Shown here in pieces: positions 12,538-25,201 of a stretch of 64,000 nt of DNA. This DNA is from Otis tarda (lineage: Eukaryota; Chordata; Aves; Otidiformes; Otididae). The notes beneath the pieces were generated by a model. It saw only the letters and a list, made by a program, of their open reading frames with translations. It was not told where the DNA came from and made no database searches. The first letter of the stretch is position 1. Each line of letters starts with the position of its first letter. Location: assembly GCA_026413225.1 (NCBI GenBank), contig CM048552.1:135421053-135485052 (forward strand), in the 5' to 3' direction. Position numbers and translations under genes: made by a program.

Positions 12538-12557
12538 TTTTTTTTTTTTTTTTTTTT
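12538..12557. repeat. Poly-T tract (T20)
   Basis: 20 uninterrupted T. No retroposon body was identified on the minus strand beyond it. Confidence 0.9.
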
Positions 12558-15500
12558 GGTATGACTGAAGAGGACAATGTGTCCAGCTCCATGTTTTTTT
12601 TCAGGTTGTCAGCCCTAGACTGAGCAAATAGCACAAGGAAAAAAATTTATTCTTGTCAGATCCCCTCCAAACCCAAATGATCAGACACACAATGAATCCT
12701 TTGCTATCTGGAAAGAAGAAAAAGCTGGTTTCTGATAACACTGCTTCTGCAGGTTGTTCCAGGGGTCATTCTTAGCTGTTCTCTGAGGTGAGGAGAGATT
12801 TGTGCTGTATCCATACTGACAGAGACAGCCTTGCCAGCGCTGGCTGTATGAACTAGTCAGATATGTCAAAGGAGAAGAGAAAGCATGTACAGCCAAAGGC
12901 CACAAAACCCTGGAGCTTATTCACCTTCCTTCTTTGACCTCCATACTGATTTGATTTGAGGCTACCTCATCACTATATTGAACGTGATTTACATGATTCA
13001 TTAATTAATAACCAAAATGATATTAAGAAACCATGAGTGCACTGTTAACTAATGGATCTGTCAAGTTCTCACTGCAGTCTTCAGGGATAATGCCCAAGGG
13101 GCAGAATGTTCATATCAACTGTCACTACCTAAAAGGTATGACCTAACTGATGAGTGGTAATCGGTTACAGGCCATTGTGACCAGGTCCTAAATTTGGCAA
13201 AGAAAAAGAAGCTCTGAATTCTACTGACCTGGAAGACCTTGCTAAAAACTGTCAACGGCTTCAGAGCACAATCTTCAGCTTTGTCTAATATTTTGTATGT
13301 ATCTAAGCTGCAAGTTGAGAAAACTCTGGAAGTCAAGAATCTTTACTTAAGTATTGTAGGAGGAAAAGTTCAATGCGTGCTTGGGCAGGGACATAACAGA
13401 TGCTGAGATCTGAACAAAAAAAAAAAGCCTAGAAAACAACAAGCAGATCTAAAACTAACAGTCTGCAGGGCAACTGGGCAGCCCAGGATATCAGTATTTG
13501 CCCTAGAAGTCTTCTATTTCCTGGTCACTGTTGGAGTTTCAGTCAAAATCATGGGCAAATCCTGAATGACAGTCTCATTTCTGCAAATAGGTAATAATAA
13601 TTGGAAACTGTTCTCCTATAAAACCATTTAAATTCCAGTGAATCCAACAAATATTTTTACCTTTTCCTTTTAGAAATGCTTTGCCCGGTCTAGAGAAAGA
13701 ATAAAGAAGAAAGAGCAATGTCCTGCATTTGCCATCTCTCTGTGAATGCCCGTCATTTAAAATGGTGATGACTACAGATCGTACTTTTAGGGTAGGTTTG
13801 TATAGATCACTGCAGAACAAGATTTAGAGCAGGTTTAGTGGAAAGTCACTTTATTCTATTGGACATATATGCTAAAGATATCACTTAAAGAAAATATTAT
13901 TGGATAAATCCTTTTCATTGCCTCCACATTTATGTATTTTGGAATAGTCATAGCAAAACAGAGAAGTTAGTTCATCACTTTTTTATTTTCTTTATATATT
14001 TGTAGCCATTGTCATAAATGGATCCAGTCATGGTGTTGTCTCATGTGATGTTTTAGATCTAGTTGCTTGAAGTATCAGCCAATACAGGTGTCAAACCTGT
14101 GTTTGAATCTAAAGACAGTCTCTTGCTGCAGCTGTCTTCATGGATGTGAAGTTAAGCGCCACAAATTGGTCCAGCCTGTGAATTTTCACAGTTTACTTTG
14201 TCCCAAATGCAAGTTTTTCCTGAGAGTATCAAACTGAAAAAAAACCAAAACCCAAAACCAATCCCAATTCTTTAATTAAGTTATTATTTATGAGAAAAGC
14301 ATTGTATTTCTCAATGATTTGAAAGATCTCAGTGATTTCAGGATTTAAAATGGCTTATCCACTGCTTCCTTAAATATTAGAACTGTCTTCCAGATCTAGG
14401 TCAGATTTTTAAAGCACTTCTTATACATAAATATATGCTGTTATTAAGGTTAATCAGCCTGTTATATGTTTTAATCCCCAAGCAGAGCTAGAAGTCTCCC
14501 TGTCAGTACAGTGCAACTGAGCCTTCATTGTTACAGGCTGCACTGGGATCAATGGTATTTCAGGAGTAAAAGAAACCTGGAGAAGAGGTAGAAAGCAACA
14601 TGAATAATTTCCAGCAACTGTACTGAAAGCTGAGCAGCCTTAAGTTGTTTTGAGTCACTAAGATTAGCCAACTCGAAAAACGCATCTCTGCTTCCTTTGA
14701 TTTACCACCATTCATGTTACAGAGTGAATTGCATTTGCTCTGTAAGCATCATTTTGTTCAACGGGGCAAAAAGGCATTAACACTGCCACAGTAATTGCTC
14801 AAAAGGCATTATATTACTTGCTTGTTTTTTGAAGTGCCTACAGATGCCATTTAACACCTCACAGTACTGGATGTGATAAACACAAAATAAACATCAATCC
14901 TTCTCTCAGTGACCTAGTGATTTCAACATGTAGTGAGGGATGAAAAGCAGTGAGAGAAATAGAAAAGGAGAAGAGGCAGACGAAACCGTCTGTTGAGTAA
15001 ATAGGTAGCTATTACAATTGCATTGGTTCAGGCTTAGCAGAGGGAAGTGGAAGAAGCGAGAGGGCTGGAGCCATCCCTCCATTAGCTCTTCCTAATGCTT
15101 CTTGTACTCCAGTCTCATGAGAGAGGAAAGAATGCAGCATAGTTTGTCTGCCCATCAGCAGCCCAACAATGCCTGACTCTGAACTGGTGTTCCATATAAT
15201 TTTGCAATAAAAAGGTTGCATCCATTCTCTCTGGCCAAAATCTAGATATAGTATGGGCATGAGTGAGACCACGTAAAACAAGAAAGGTTTGGTTTTTTTT
15301 TCTGTAGTTAGTGCTACTTTTCCCTTAGCAGAAGTAAAGTAGAACTTGGGATGAAATTGAGTCCACTTGCATTTTTGATGTCTCATGAAGCAGTCCTCCT
15401 GAAGAAAGTGTCCAACTTCCATACTGAATTGTTGAAGGCATACAGGTTCCTCTTTGAAGGAAGACCCTACCTGCCCTAGGTTGTGAGTTCTCTGATACCA

Positions 15501-16319
15501 AAAGTATGAAGAAATCTCATGGCTTTTTCACCCTTCTCTAGCTCTTGAATTGGTATTCTTATATCTAACTTCTGAGGTGGAGATGAAGTGAAGGCATGCT
15601 TGGAGTGTTCAGTGCTGTCTAAATTAGTTCTAAATACGGTTGTTCTCAAGCAAGGGCTCTTGGAGCACTGGAGGCTTCTGCCTTACCCATACCTTACCCA
15701 TTAAAGAATGAGCCTTTAATAGTGGCCATATTTTCCAGCTGAATAACTAGAGAACAGAAAGGTTTAGTGACTTGGCTTTGAGGGCTTTGCAGCTTACCTG
15801 ACAAGGCTCTGATAGCTCAAAAGAGCTCTTGGGCTGACAGCCACAATTTTGACACCTAAGGTGTGAAAATACATTTTAAAATTACTCATATCTATCTTTC
15901 AGAGTGAAGGTAGGCTTATTCCATTACTACGTGAATAGTTTATTTAGCTGTGTGGTGAATACATCTATCTTTCTAAATTGCTTAATACATTTACATTTCT
16001 AAATTCTTAATTATCAAAGCAAAGACAGTGGAATGATATATTTCTAGTATGTAGTTAGGTCTGATTCATCTTGGTGCTCCTGGATGAATAAGATCCAGTA
16101 TTCCTGTTAATGGATGCTTTCTATGACCCAGCCATTAAAGAAGAGTGATGCATTACTGAGGATTTTCACTGGTAGGTACTTTCTGTAGTAATTGCACAGC
16201 TACAAGGAGAGATAATTGTTGGTTTCCAGATGTTACCACTGTGGTCAGGGCCACTTGCTCCCACTCTGTTTAAATTTAATTCCCCTCTGAACTTTCCTTT
16301 TCATTAATTTAAAATTATG

Positions 16320-18233
16320 AATCATAGAATCATAGAATCATAGAATGGTTAGAGTTGGAAGGGACCTTCAAAGGTCATCTAGTCCAACTCCCCTGCAAGG
16401 AGCAAGGACATCCCTGACTAGATCAGGTTGCTCAGATCCTCATCCAGCCTGGCCTTGAACGTTTCCAGGGATAAGGCATCCACCACCTCTCTGGGCAACC
16501 TGTTCCAGTGTTCTACAACTCGCATTGTAAAAAATTTTTTCCTAATTTCCAATCTAAATCTACCTCCCTCTATTTTAAAACCATTACCCCTTGTCCTATC
16601 ACAACAGGCCCTACTGAACAGCCTCTCCCCATCTTTCTTGTAGGCCCCCTTGAGGTACTGGAAGACTGCTATCAGGTCTCCCCGGAGCCTCCTCTTCTCC
16701 AGGCTGAACAGCCCCAACTCTCTCAGCCTGTCCTCATACGAAAGGTGCTCCAGCCCTCTTATCATCTTTGTGGCCCTCCTCTGGACCTTCTCCAACTGGT
16801 CCATGTCCTTCTTATGTTTGGGGCTCCAGAACTGGACACAGTACTCCAGGTGGGGTCTCCCCAGGGCAGAGTAGAGGGGGAGAATCACCTCCCTCGACCT
16901 GCTGGCCTTGCTTCTCTTGATGCAGCCCAGGATGCGGTTGGCCTTCTGGGCCGCAAAGGTGCATTGCCGGCTGACGTTGAGTTTCTCGTCCACCAGCACT
17001 CCCAAGTCCTTCTCCTCAGGGCTGCTGTTGATCCATTCTCTGCCCAGCCTGTATTTGTGCCTGGGATTGCCATGACCCAGGTGCAGGACCTTGCACTTGG
17101 CCTGGTTGAACTGCATGAGGTTGGCACGGGCCCACCTCTCCAGCCTGTCAAGGTCCCTCTTGCATCCTTACCCTCCAGCATGTCGACAGTACCACACAGC
17201 TTGGTGTCATCGGCGAACTTGCTGAGGGTGCACTCTATCCCACTGTCCATGTCGCCAATAAAGATGTTAAACAGGGCCGGGCCCAGCACGGACCCCTGAG
17301 GGATGCCACTCGTGACCGGTCTCCATTTGGACATTGAGCCGTTGACCACCACTCTCTGAGTGCAGCCATCCATCCAACTCCTTATCCACCGAGTGGTCTG
17401 TCCATCAAACCCATGCCTCTCTAGTTTAGAGAGAAGGATGTCATGCGGGACAGTGTCAAAAGCTTTGCACAAGTCCATGTAGATGATATCCGTTGCTCGT
17501 CTCCTGTTCACCGATGCTGTTACCCCATCATAGAAGGCCACTGGATTGGTCAGGCACGATCTGCCCTTGGTGAAGCCATGTTGGCTGTCACCAACCACCT
17601 CCTTGCTCTCCATGTGCCTTAGCATGGTTTCCAGGAGAATCTGCTCCATGACCTTGCCAGGCACAGAGGTGAGGCTGGCTGGCCTGTAGTTGCCCGGGTC
17701 TTCCTTGTTCCCCTTTTTAAAAATGGGGGTTATGTTCCCTCTCTTCCAGTCATCGGGGACCTCACCAGACTGCCATGATTTCTCAAATATGATTGCCAGT
17801 GGCTTGGCAACTTCATCTGCCAGTTCCCTCAGGACCTGTGGATGGATCTCATCACGTCCCATGGACTTATGCACCTTTAAGTTCCTCAGATGTTCCCGAA
17901 CCTGCTCTTCAAGTACAGTGGGCGGTTCTTCATCCTCGCAGTCTCTGCTTGTGCCTTCCACAGCTTGGGTGGTGAGACAAGAGCCATTATTGGTGAAGAC
18001 TGAGGCAAAAAAGTCATTGAGTACCTCAGCCTTCTCTATGTCCTGGGTAACCAGGACACAGGTTTCTTTCCGGAGGGGGCCTACATTCTCCTTGGACTTT
18101 CTTTTGTCCCCTACATACCTATAGAAGCTTTTCTTGTTGCTTTTTATATCCCTGGCCAGATTCAATTCCGTCAGGGCTTTGGCCTTCCTTACCTTATCCC
18201 TGGCCACTTGCACAGCCTCTTTGTAGTCCTCCC
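16320..18233 (-). mobile_element. CR1 LINE, long 5'-truncated copy with ORF2 remnant
   Basis: About 1.9 kb of a CR1 element on the minus strand. Its 3' end is at the left, with three tandem CATAGAAT octamers (about 16322-16345). Next come the TTGGAAGGGACCTTCAAAGG and CATCTAGTCCAACTCCCCTG blocks, then ORF2 from its stop codon (16418) back through the C-terminal region and most of the reverse transcriptase. The 5' part (ORF1, endonuclease and the start of the RT region) is missing, so the copy is truncated and cannot move by itself. Homology ends at about 18233, where the coding sequence for WEDYKEAV meets flanking DNA. The junction carries an 11-bp inverted repeat (18220-18230 and 18234-18244). 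Long open stretches suggest it is younger than the other copies, but no divergence could be computed. Confidence 0.98.
16418..18213 (-). pseudogene. CR1 ORF2 remnant: reverse transcriptase plus C-terminal region
   Basis: This encodes the non-LTR reverse transcriptase that copies CR1 RNA by target-primed reverse transcription at the nuclear target. In the upstream frame (read leftward from 18213) the RT blocks are in order: [19 protein letters not shown] (residues 121-139), [20 protein letters not shown] (156-175), the first catalytic block [14 protein letters not shown] (245-258), [14 protein letters not shown] (303-316) and the catalytic FADDTKL (333-339), the family's equivalent of YADD. 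At about 17160 the frame is lost. Against the usual CR1 protein the break looks like a deletion of about 4 bp between GKDA and RDLDRLERW. The C-terminal region continues in another frame from about 17160 to the stop at 16418, with [49 protein letters not shown] and [11 protein letters not shown]. The methionine at 18213 is internal, not a real start, because the endonuclease domain is missing. This is a dead copy. Confidence 0.95.
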
Positions 18234-18244
18234 AGGACTACAAA
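18220..18244. repeat. 11-bp inverted repeat at the CR1 5' junction
   Basis: TTTGTAGTCCT (18220-18230) and AGGACTACAAA (18234-18244) are perfect reverse complements separated by CCC. The left arm is CR1 coding sequence (DYK of WEDYKEAV). The right arm is the first sequence outside the element. It is consistent with a snap-back or short inverted copy made when the insertion was finished. Confidence 0.85.
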
Positions 18245-19289
18245 TCCCAGTAGATTCTACATTTAACCACACAAAAGAAAGACAAACAAAAGCTATTTTA
18301 AAAGTCTGATTGATTCTGAGCATTATGAAAGTGTAGTGAGTGTAGCTACCTAACAAAATACGCTTAGTGAACACTTAGAAGTCACATAATAGAAGAGAAA
18401 GCAGTACTGAGATTATTGTACTTTTTACATGACTCACAAGTAACCAGCATAGGGAGCAAGCAAAAGCACACTTCATCTTTCTAGCAGTGTCAACCCTGAC
18501 CAGAATGAACAGGTTTTCAGCCTCTGTCTCCATGGTATGTCTCTGGAAAAGGAAAAGTGAGAGGCATTCTGCAAAGTCATGCGGAGGAAGTGCTCCCAGT
18601 TCATTGTGCTTCCTCGCACGCCTGAAGGCACTCTGTATGTGAGCATTTGCAAGAATAGACCATATGCTAATGACTGACTTACCAACCTCAAAGCCAAGTC
18701 CATATGCTATAAACCACCAGTATTAACTTTCTTTTGTGCACTCTTGTTGCCTGAACAAAACCCATCATTTCAGAAAATGTCAGGTACAAGTATTGTATCA
18801 AGATGTGAACTGTGGAAAGTCAGCTCATACGTTTACCAGAAAGCCATTAGCATAAAACGTGTATGTACTGCTATAAAGATAAAAATAATACATAAATTTA
18901 TCCACAAGCCAAAAATATGATGTTCTATTATGATGAAAGATGCTTGAAAAACATTAAGAATAACAAAGCAGATTCTTTCCTACCATAAAAAGCTTTGCTT
19001 AACACAGGAGGGCTTCATGACTGCTGGAAAATATGAGAAAGGTAAACATAGCACAATGATATCACCCAGACATTTTGAAAGGAGGTTTTTGGTTTTCAGA
19101 CTGTAATTGGCTGCATGTTGGATTTGTGTGAGTGCTGTAAAGCTAACATATCTGTACCATTGGTGAATAAGCTGGTACTTTGTATCTTCCAGTGATTTTC
19201 TTGTGGGTTTTAGTTTTCTTTAGTCATTTCCTCATCCCTTTTTTGTTGCAACGGCTTTGATAGTTCCCTTACACACTGCTGCTTTACCC

Positions 19290-20290
19290 TACTGTTAGCC
19301 CTGAAAGGAATTGACAGGCCCCCTATCCAGCTCGTTAGGCTCTCGAAGCTCGCTGCATCCTGCACGTAGCGTGTTTCTGATTATGCCGGCAGTGCAGGCG
19401 TTGGAGCTCACAGCTGCTGTTGTGCTGCCAGATCAATACACCCACAAAGCACAGCCAGCCTTTTGTGTCGGGTTCAGAAATCAGATTTCTCTTGTCTAGA
19501 GGGCAATCTGTAAAATAAAATCTCCTAACATGAGTTAGTCCTCCCGGAGCTGCACTGAGATACGCATTTATCAGTGTATTTAACAAGGCATTAAGAAGCT
19601 CTCAAAGCTGAGTGACAAGAAGGGGTTTCCTTGCTTCAAATCAATGCCACCTCCCCCTCTGCCTCTCCCCCGCACCACCCCAGACTCCACACGCGATAAG
19701 GCACAGCATATGTTTCTCCTTAGACTTGTCTGCAAAAATACCAAACCCTTAAAAGACACATCAGTTGTGGACATAAACCTGTCAGAAAACAATTATCAGC
19801 TGTATCTCTTTGTGATCTTATTAAGTCACTTAGGTCTTGAAAACCCTGCAGATACCCTCTGTAGTGGAAATAATCAAGGCAGAGATAATACAATTTATTG
19901 ATAAAGCAAGGAGTCTGATTGGGTCGGCTTGAAGCCCCCTCAGCTGTCGGTTGCAGGGGGGTCTGTTGTTAATTTCTTTTTTTTTTAATTTGTATGGCTG
20001 ATAGGATTCAATTTATATTCTTTCCTTCCCTCTGCTACAGACAAGCTCATTTTTTCCCCTCCAGCTACACTGAACATGTAGCTTTAGAGCTAGTATGTAG
20101 GAATTGTCAGCTCAGCAGCCAAGAGAAAGAAAGAGGAGTGGGGTACAGGAAAGGATCAATCTTAGCATGTTGTAGAGAGCGGACTAAGAGCATCCTCTCC
20201 CAGACATTTTTCCTGCCGCTTCCCTCGGGGCGGCTGTGTTAGGGGTGAGCCTTGCAGGAGTGCTAATGTGTTGCATTGGCAGCAGGACTG
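19290..20290. promoter_or_regulatory. Candidate conserved non-coding cluster
   Basis: This kilobase differs in texture from its flanks. It has more CpG (for example TGCACGTAGCGTG near 19362 and ATGCCGGCAGTGCAGGCG near 19383), fewer homopolymers, and dense motif-like words such as CTGATTGGGTCGGC near 19915. Reading frames are broken throughout, so coding use is unlikely. A distal enhancer is possible, but this is an impression from sequence texture only. Alignment to chicken, zebra finch and ostrich would decide. Confidence 0.2.
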
Positions 20291-23200
20291 TGACTCTGCA
20301 AGGGCATGAAAGTATAAATCCATACAAACTGAGTTAGAAAGGAAAGAGGATTGCATGTATGGGATGAAGTTACTTTTTTAGCAATTTGGGGTCATCTCTA
20401 TCTGCACTTTTTCAGTCACGTGTAAGTGATTTCCTTAGGGGCTGGAGAATAAAATTTGACCAAATTTCACCTGATGGTGAAACTCAGTCTAATGATGGAT
20501 TTTTCCACAGGAGAAACTGTTGCCCCAGAGGAAGGAGAGTTGAAGCTTGAGGAAATTGCAGGACTCCACTTCTGAGGAAATGGCTAGTCTCAGCAAAAAT
20601 GTGGAAATATGGCTTACATTAACTTTTGAGCAGTCCTTTTCACTTTGTTTTTGTTTTGAAAAGCAGCCTTGAAAAAAGATATTTTACAGCGTGGTTTCAA
20701 AAAGCCCCGAAAGGAAAAAGCGTTAGGTTGAGTGGACCTAGTACTGGATTGGAAGGGCCTATGGAGAGGAGACCCAGATTCCTTACTGGGGCCACATGAA
20801 GGCTGTAACAGCTTTGCTTTGCACGCTCACCATCAGCCTGGCTGAAGCAAGTGAGTTGTATTATAGACGAAGGAGGAGTTCCCCATGGAAGAAGAAGAAA
20901 ACTTAAGGATTTTTAAAATTAGACTGCACAAATATCTTTAATTGAGTCAAGGAGGATTACTAATTTAGTAAGGCTTCAACAACAGTAGAGGCCTTAGAAG
21001 GACATCTGATAGAAGAAAATCCTTGGAAACACTATGAAATATATATTGAGTAAGGTGAGTCCATTTTTATCAGGGCTACAACTATGCAAACAATTTTATA
21101 TGGTTTGTTAAAGATGTTCCATGGTTCTGCTTCCTTCTGTTACAATAAAGTGTCTTGATTAAGAACAGTTGCCTGGATTTTACTTTTAAAAGTACCATTT
21201 ACAGCCCTTTAGGTCAGTAATGCCAAATCACTTGTGCAGGCTGAGTCACAAACTCTCTCAAGAGTCGTATGTCCTGTCCTCATCCTGTAATCAGATGCAT
21301 ATCTCTCATATACCTAAAATGTAGACATCTTTTGAAATACAGCTGGACATAGATCAGGTACGACACCAAAAGAGGGCAAATGCAGAAGAGGGGAAGTCTC
21401 CATCCCAGCTGTTCTAAGAATAACCAGTCTATGGCCCAGTATCACAGAAAACAGGTCCTTAGACTAACTGGATTAGTTTGGCCACTTGACCTTCTTATAT
21501 GACAGAAAAATGATTGTATGCTGACAATTTACCTGGTAAATCATTATACATATACTGCATATACAGGACCCCAGGTATTCTGAAGTACTCTCACTACAGT
21601 CCATCTGATTATTTTCTTCTAAAATGTGATGCAGAACAGACAGTAGTTTGAGATACTGTTCAGAGATGCTTTCTAGAATGTAGTCAAATGATAACTTCCT
21701 CAGAAATCACTGCGCTTCCTTTGAGTAATTGTTAGTAATTTTTTCAAATGAAAACAATATCACCTTTCAGCTGGTTTCTCGTCTTTAATGAAGACTTGTC
21801 AGTACAGACATTCATGCATAATAATGCATCCTTTCTCATCACCTGTGTAAATTCAGAGCTGACCTGTGGAAATCAAACAGAAATAATTTGTTGGTCCCCA
21901 TAAAGAGAATGACGTTATATGGAAACAGATGGCTCTATCCCAAGTTGAGGAATTATTTCCAATGCAAAGAGTGAGGGTCTCAATTCCCAAAGCAAATACT
22001 CTCAGACAAATCAAACTGTGCAGGAAGTAGAATTGTTTGGCTAGCCAGCATTTTCTACCATCTATAGTGGAAGAGAAGAGTTCTGTTCATCTTGAGCATC
22101 ATGTAGACAAGAGTATGATAGAAAACTTTTTTTCATTGGTGACCGGATGACTCTGATGAAAATATCTGGAACTGATCTGCAGTACAGCTTCTGCTATTAT
22201 TGTACACTAAAGCCATGACTGAAAGGAGAAGGTGTTCTAAGTGGATGGATGGAATAGTCACAGGTGTAAGAAGAAACTTAATCCGTTTACTCTTTATACC
22301 TGGTCAGTTTTCCTACATACACAAGACATAACAGAGTAGCGAGATACACCCCCACACCTCAACTTCACCTGTAATAGAGGGACCGTTGTAGATCATTTCC
22401 CTTCTCAGTGCTGATGGGCAATCTACACATCCTGCTTGAAGAGTTTTCATCTTAAAAAAAAGAAATATGTTACAATATCACGTGATATTTCATAGTTAGG
22501 CTTTGCAAGACTTCCTTTGCTTTGAAGGGTTTTCTGACTGAGCTGCTAATCCCATGACTGGCTGTGTGTCTAGGTCTCTCCTTACTCATATGCTCTGTTT
22601 TGGAACAGGAGCCAAATGAAGACTGAAGGTCATGGTCAGTTTGTATTAGCCACACAGAAGGAGAGTATTTCTATCTTAAATAATTTACAGTCCACCTGCA
22701 TTTTAATGTCTAATATTGGATGGAATAGAAGTCAGCAGAAGCCATTGGAAAACCTTCCACCATCTTAAAAAAAAAACCAGATCAGGGTCTGTACATTTCA
22801 TCCAGTGTGTTGATTTCATTAATCCACCAAGAACTGGTTTATTTTTATATGGTTAATCTGAACAACAAAGATAAACACAATGTGGCAGTTCAGAGAAAAA
22901 AGTATTGAATTATTCATGGCAAAAAATTTAGGACCATTCTCCCTTCTTCTTCAACAGAGATTGGATCTGATGCAGAAAATTCCCTAAACTCCTGCATGAC
23001 AACTAATATTGTTTCTATCACAGTTTGAATGGGCCTTGCAAAATTCTGTTTGTTGCTGATAAAGAGTATTAGGAGATATGGACATGAGAGGGTAACGGCT
23101 TTATGAAGGCAGGGCATAAGCCTAGATCAACAACAGGAGAGAAAAAACAGGGAGCAGAAGAGGCAGTATGTGACTAAAAAGCAAAGAGAAAAAGAGCAGA

Positions 23201-23332
23201 CAATGTGTTTTGTTTCCTCAAGCATTTCTGGGGGATTTGACCCTTTGTAAGTCTGTCAGTGCTGGATGGGGATTGCAGTGCATTTTGCACAGTGAGGCCT
23301 TGGGGTAAATAAAATTGCAACAGGAGCAAAAT

Positions 23333-23356
23333 GTTTTTGTTTGTTTGTTTGTTTTT
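23333..23356. repeat. (GTTT)n microsatellite
   Basis: GTTTTT followed by four GTTT units and a T run. It is a simple tetranucleotide repeat. Confidence 0.9.
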
Positions 23357-24446
23357 CTCACGCATAAGCAGTAAAGAGATAATAATAATGATAACGCTAG
23401 AATCTTGAGTAGTGTAATCTCTCCAGACATGGACCACTGGTGAAAGGAATATGTTTTGTGAAACATGAATGATTTTGATGCATCTACATAGTTGTGGGCT
23501 GCCTGACCTTTTTACTCTTTCTACGGTGAAGATATAACTACCCTTTTTTTTTTTTCCTCTTTTATATTTCAACATCTGATGGTTTTGCAAGAAAGCAGAA
23601 CCACGGATGCTGGTCAGATCCTACATATTTTCTCCCCCTTTTCCAACGTCCTTTCTTTGCTTTTTACTATACACTTACAGTGACGCATCCCATCTGGTCC
23701 TGCTGTATTGCATGATCCAAGATAACACATAGTGCCGCTAGCAGTCAAGATGGGACACATCTTAGCTTGTTCCCAGTGTATGTTGCCAAGGCCCTTAATC
23801 TCCTGCCTCAGAATTCAAAATAATTTTAAATTTCTTTTTAAGTTACAGAGTGGTAAGCATCGCAGGGAACTCTACATTTCCACATTAGGGCTAATTCTGC
23901 ATCCAAGCAAGCTTGTTTAAAACTAATTCAGGGGTTTTTGTGCCAGATATACCATGATCGAGCTGAAGGTCAGATGAGCAGCTCTGTGTTTCTGTCTGAC
24001 CCACCCAGTCTCATCACAGTGAGAGTGTGATGGTTATGTTTCAGCCCTGTTCCCTGTCCTGCCTGGTACCCTCCTCTTGTCAGGAAGGGCCATCCTCAGG
24101 GTCCCTTTAGGGCAGATTTGTGCTGCTGAGCTGTGGAAAAAACAGCCATGGCAGAGGCAAAGGAGAGAGCCTGTAATAAGAAAGCATTCCTTCCACACCC
24201 TCTGGTTTTCGTGTCCCATTTTTGAATTTGAAACCATGGTATTTTGAACTATGACTCACCAATTTGGCTGTATTGCTGATAGTCTGTGGCTGGTAAATTT
24301 TATGAGTTTAATCAGTCAAGCACCTATACGCAAAGAAAAGCTAAGCAGACAGTTTTTAATTTCTGCACAGAATAGGAATAGATAATGTAATGAGACTTTG
24401 TCATGTCCAAAAGCACGTAAATCTGACATTACAGGCACAGCCATTG

Positions 24447-24466
24447 CACACACACACACAAAAAAA
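24447..24466. repeat. (CA)7 microsatellite with A tail
   Basis: Seven CA units followed by an A run. Confidence 0.9.
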
Positions 24467-24499
24467 GCAGGACTTCCTGCTTTTGTTGATATTGTTTCC

Positions 24500-24760
24500 C
24501 ATGTAGTTTGTTTATTGCTGTGATTTGTTTGTTAGTCAGGTGGACAGACTGTGCTGGGGCCTTGTCACAGAAATCAGCTGTCTCGTGGGATTTACAGAAA
24601 TGCCCGAGCTCAATCAGGGGAGAAAGCCCAAAGGGATTCGGTGTGGTCACACAGAGCAACGAGAGAGAAATCTTCCCTGCAGGGTCCCGTTGAGGATTGT
24701 ACCCTCCCGCGAATGCCCTGATAATCTCATAATCCCTAACCTATGACTTGCCTCTAATCT
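24500..24760. promoter_or_regulatory. Candidate conserved non-coding patch
   Basis: A compact stretch without homopolymers and with above-background CpG (TCTCGTGGG, GCCCGAGCTC, GATTCGGTGTGG, CAACGAGAG, CTCCCGCGAATG). Two overlapping short frames stay open on the + strand (24508-24693 and 24525-24746), but neither resembles a known protein. A regulatory call is speculative. Confidence 0.15.
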
Positions 24761-25172
24761 CCTCTCACTTCAAATTATTTAGCCTTCAAGTAAGAGGAAG
24801 TTTAGAGAAGAGCAATTATGAAGAGCCATTTCCGTTAAGCTCCTAAAACATTTTTAGCCAGTTTAACAGAGCAGTTAATGAGAGCAGCAGAGGAGACCTT
24901 GGGAGGATAGCATAGAAGTCTTTAATCTTTCTGCTCTATTTTTCTTATCTCCACCACATCTGCTGAAGCAAACAAGCAAACAAGATGTTTCCAGTATGCA
25001 CTTAACACTTTGTATGCTATTGTTGAAAAAGTGGAGAAATACTTTATTTTTAATAGATTTAACAGCTTTAATTAGTGTGATACATATGGCATGAAATATT
25101 CCCTCCATATACACACAGAGACTTGTACATAATACGTTTGGTTATTACTCAAAAGTAGCTCCACTTTACTGC

Positions 25173-25201
25173 TTTTTTTTTTTTTTTCCAGAAAAAAAAA
25201 A
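25173..25201. repeat. T15-CCAG-A10 inverted homopolymer
   Basis: T15 (25173-25187), the spacer CCAG, then A10 (25192-25201). It can fold into an A/T stem with a 4-nt loop. Confidence 0.8.

Larger units (their letters stand above)
8554..16319. other. Unique non-coding sequence, no gene recognised
   Basis: About 7.8 kb between two CR1 copies. It holds a weak candidate exon (9135-9252), an A26 tract (11582-11607), a CpG-rich patch with an inverted repeat (11715-11860) and a T20 tract (12538-12557). The remaining sequence has no recognised element or conserved protein segment. Open frames in it (for example the 136-codon minus-strand frame at 15012-15422) look like chance. Confidence 0.5.

Noticed and set aside
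16508-17299. 263-codon open frame on the + strand
   Set aside because: It is the antisense of CR1 ORF2 (RT/C-terminal region). The openness follows from the codon usage of the sense strand and it matches no protein.
17690-18124. 144-codon open frame on the + strand
   Set aside because: Also antisense to the CR1 reverse transcriptase.
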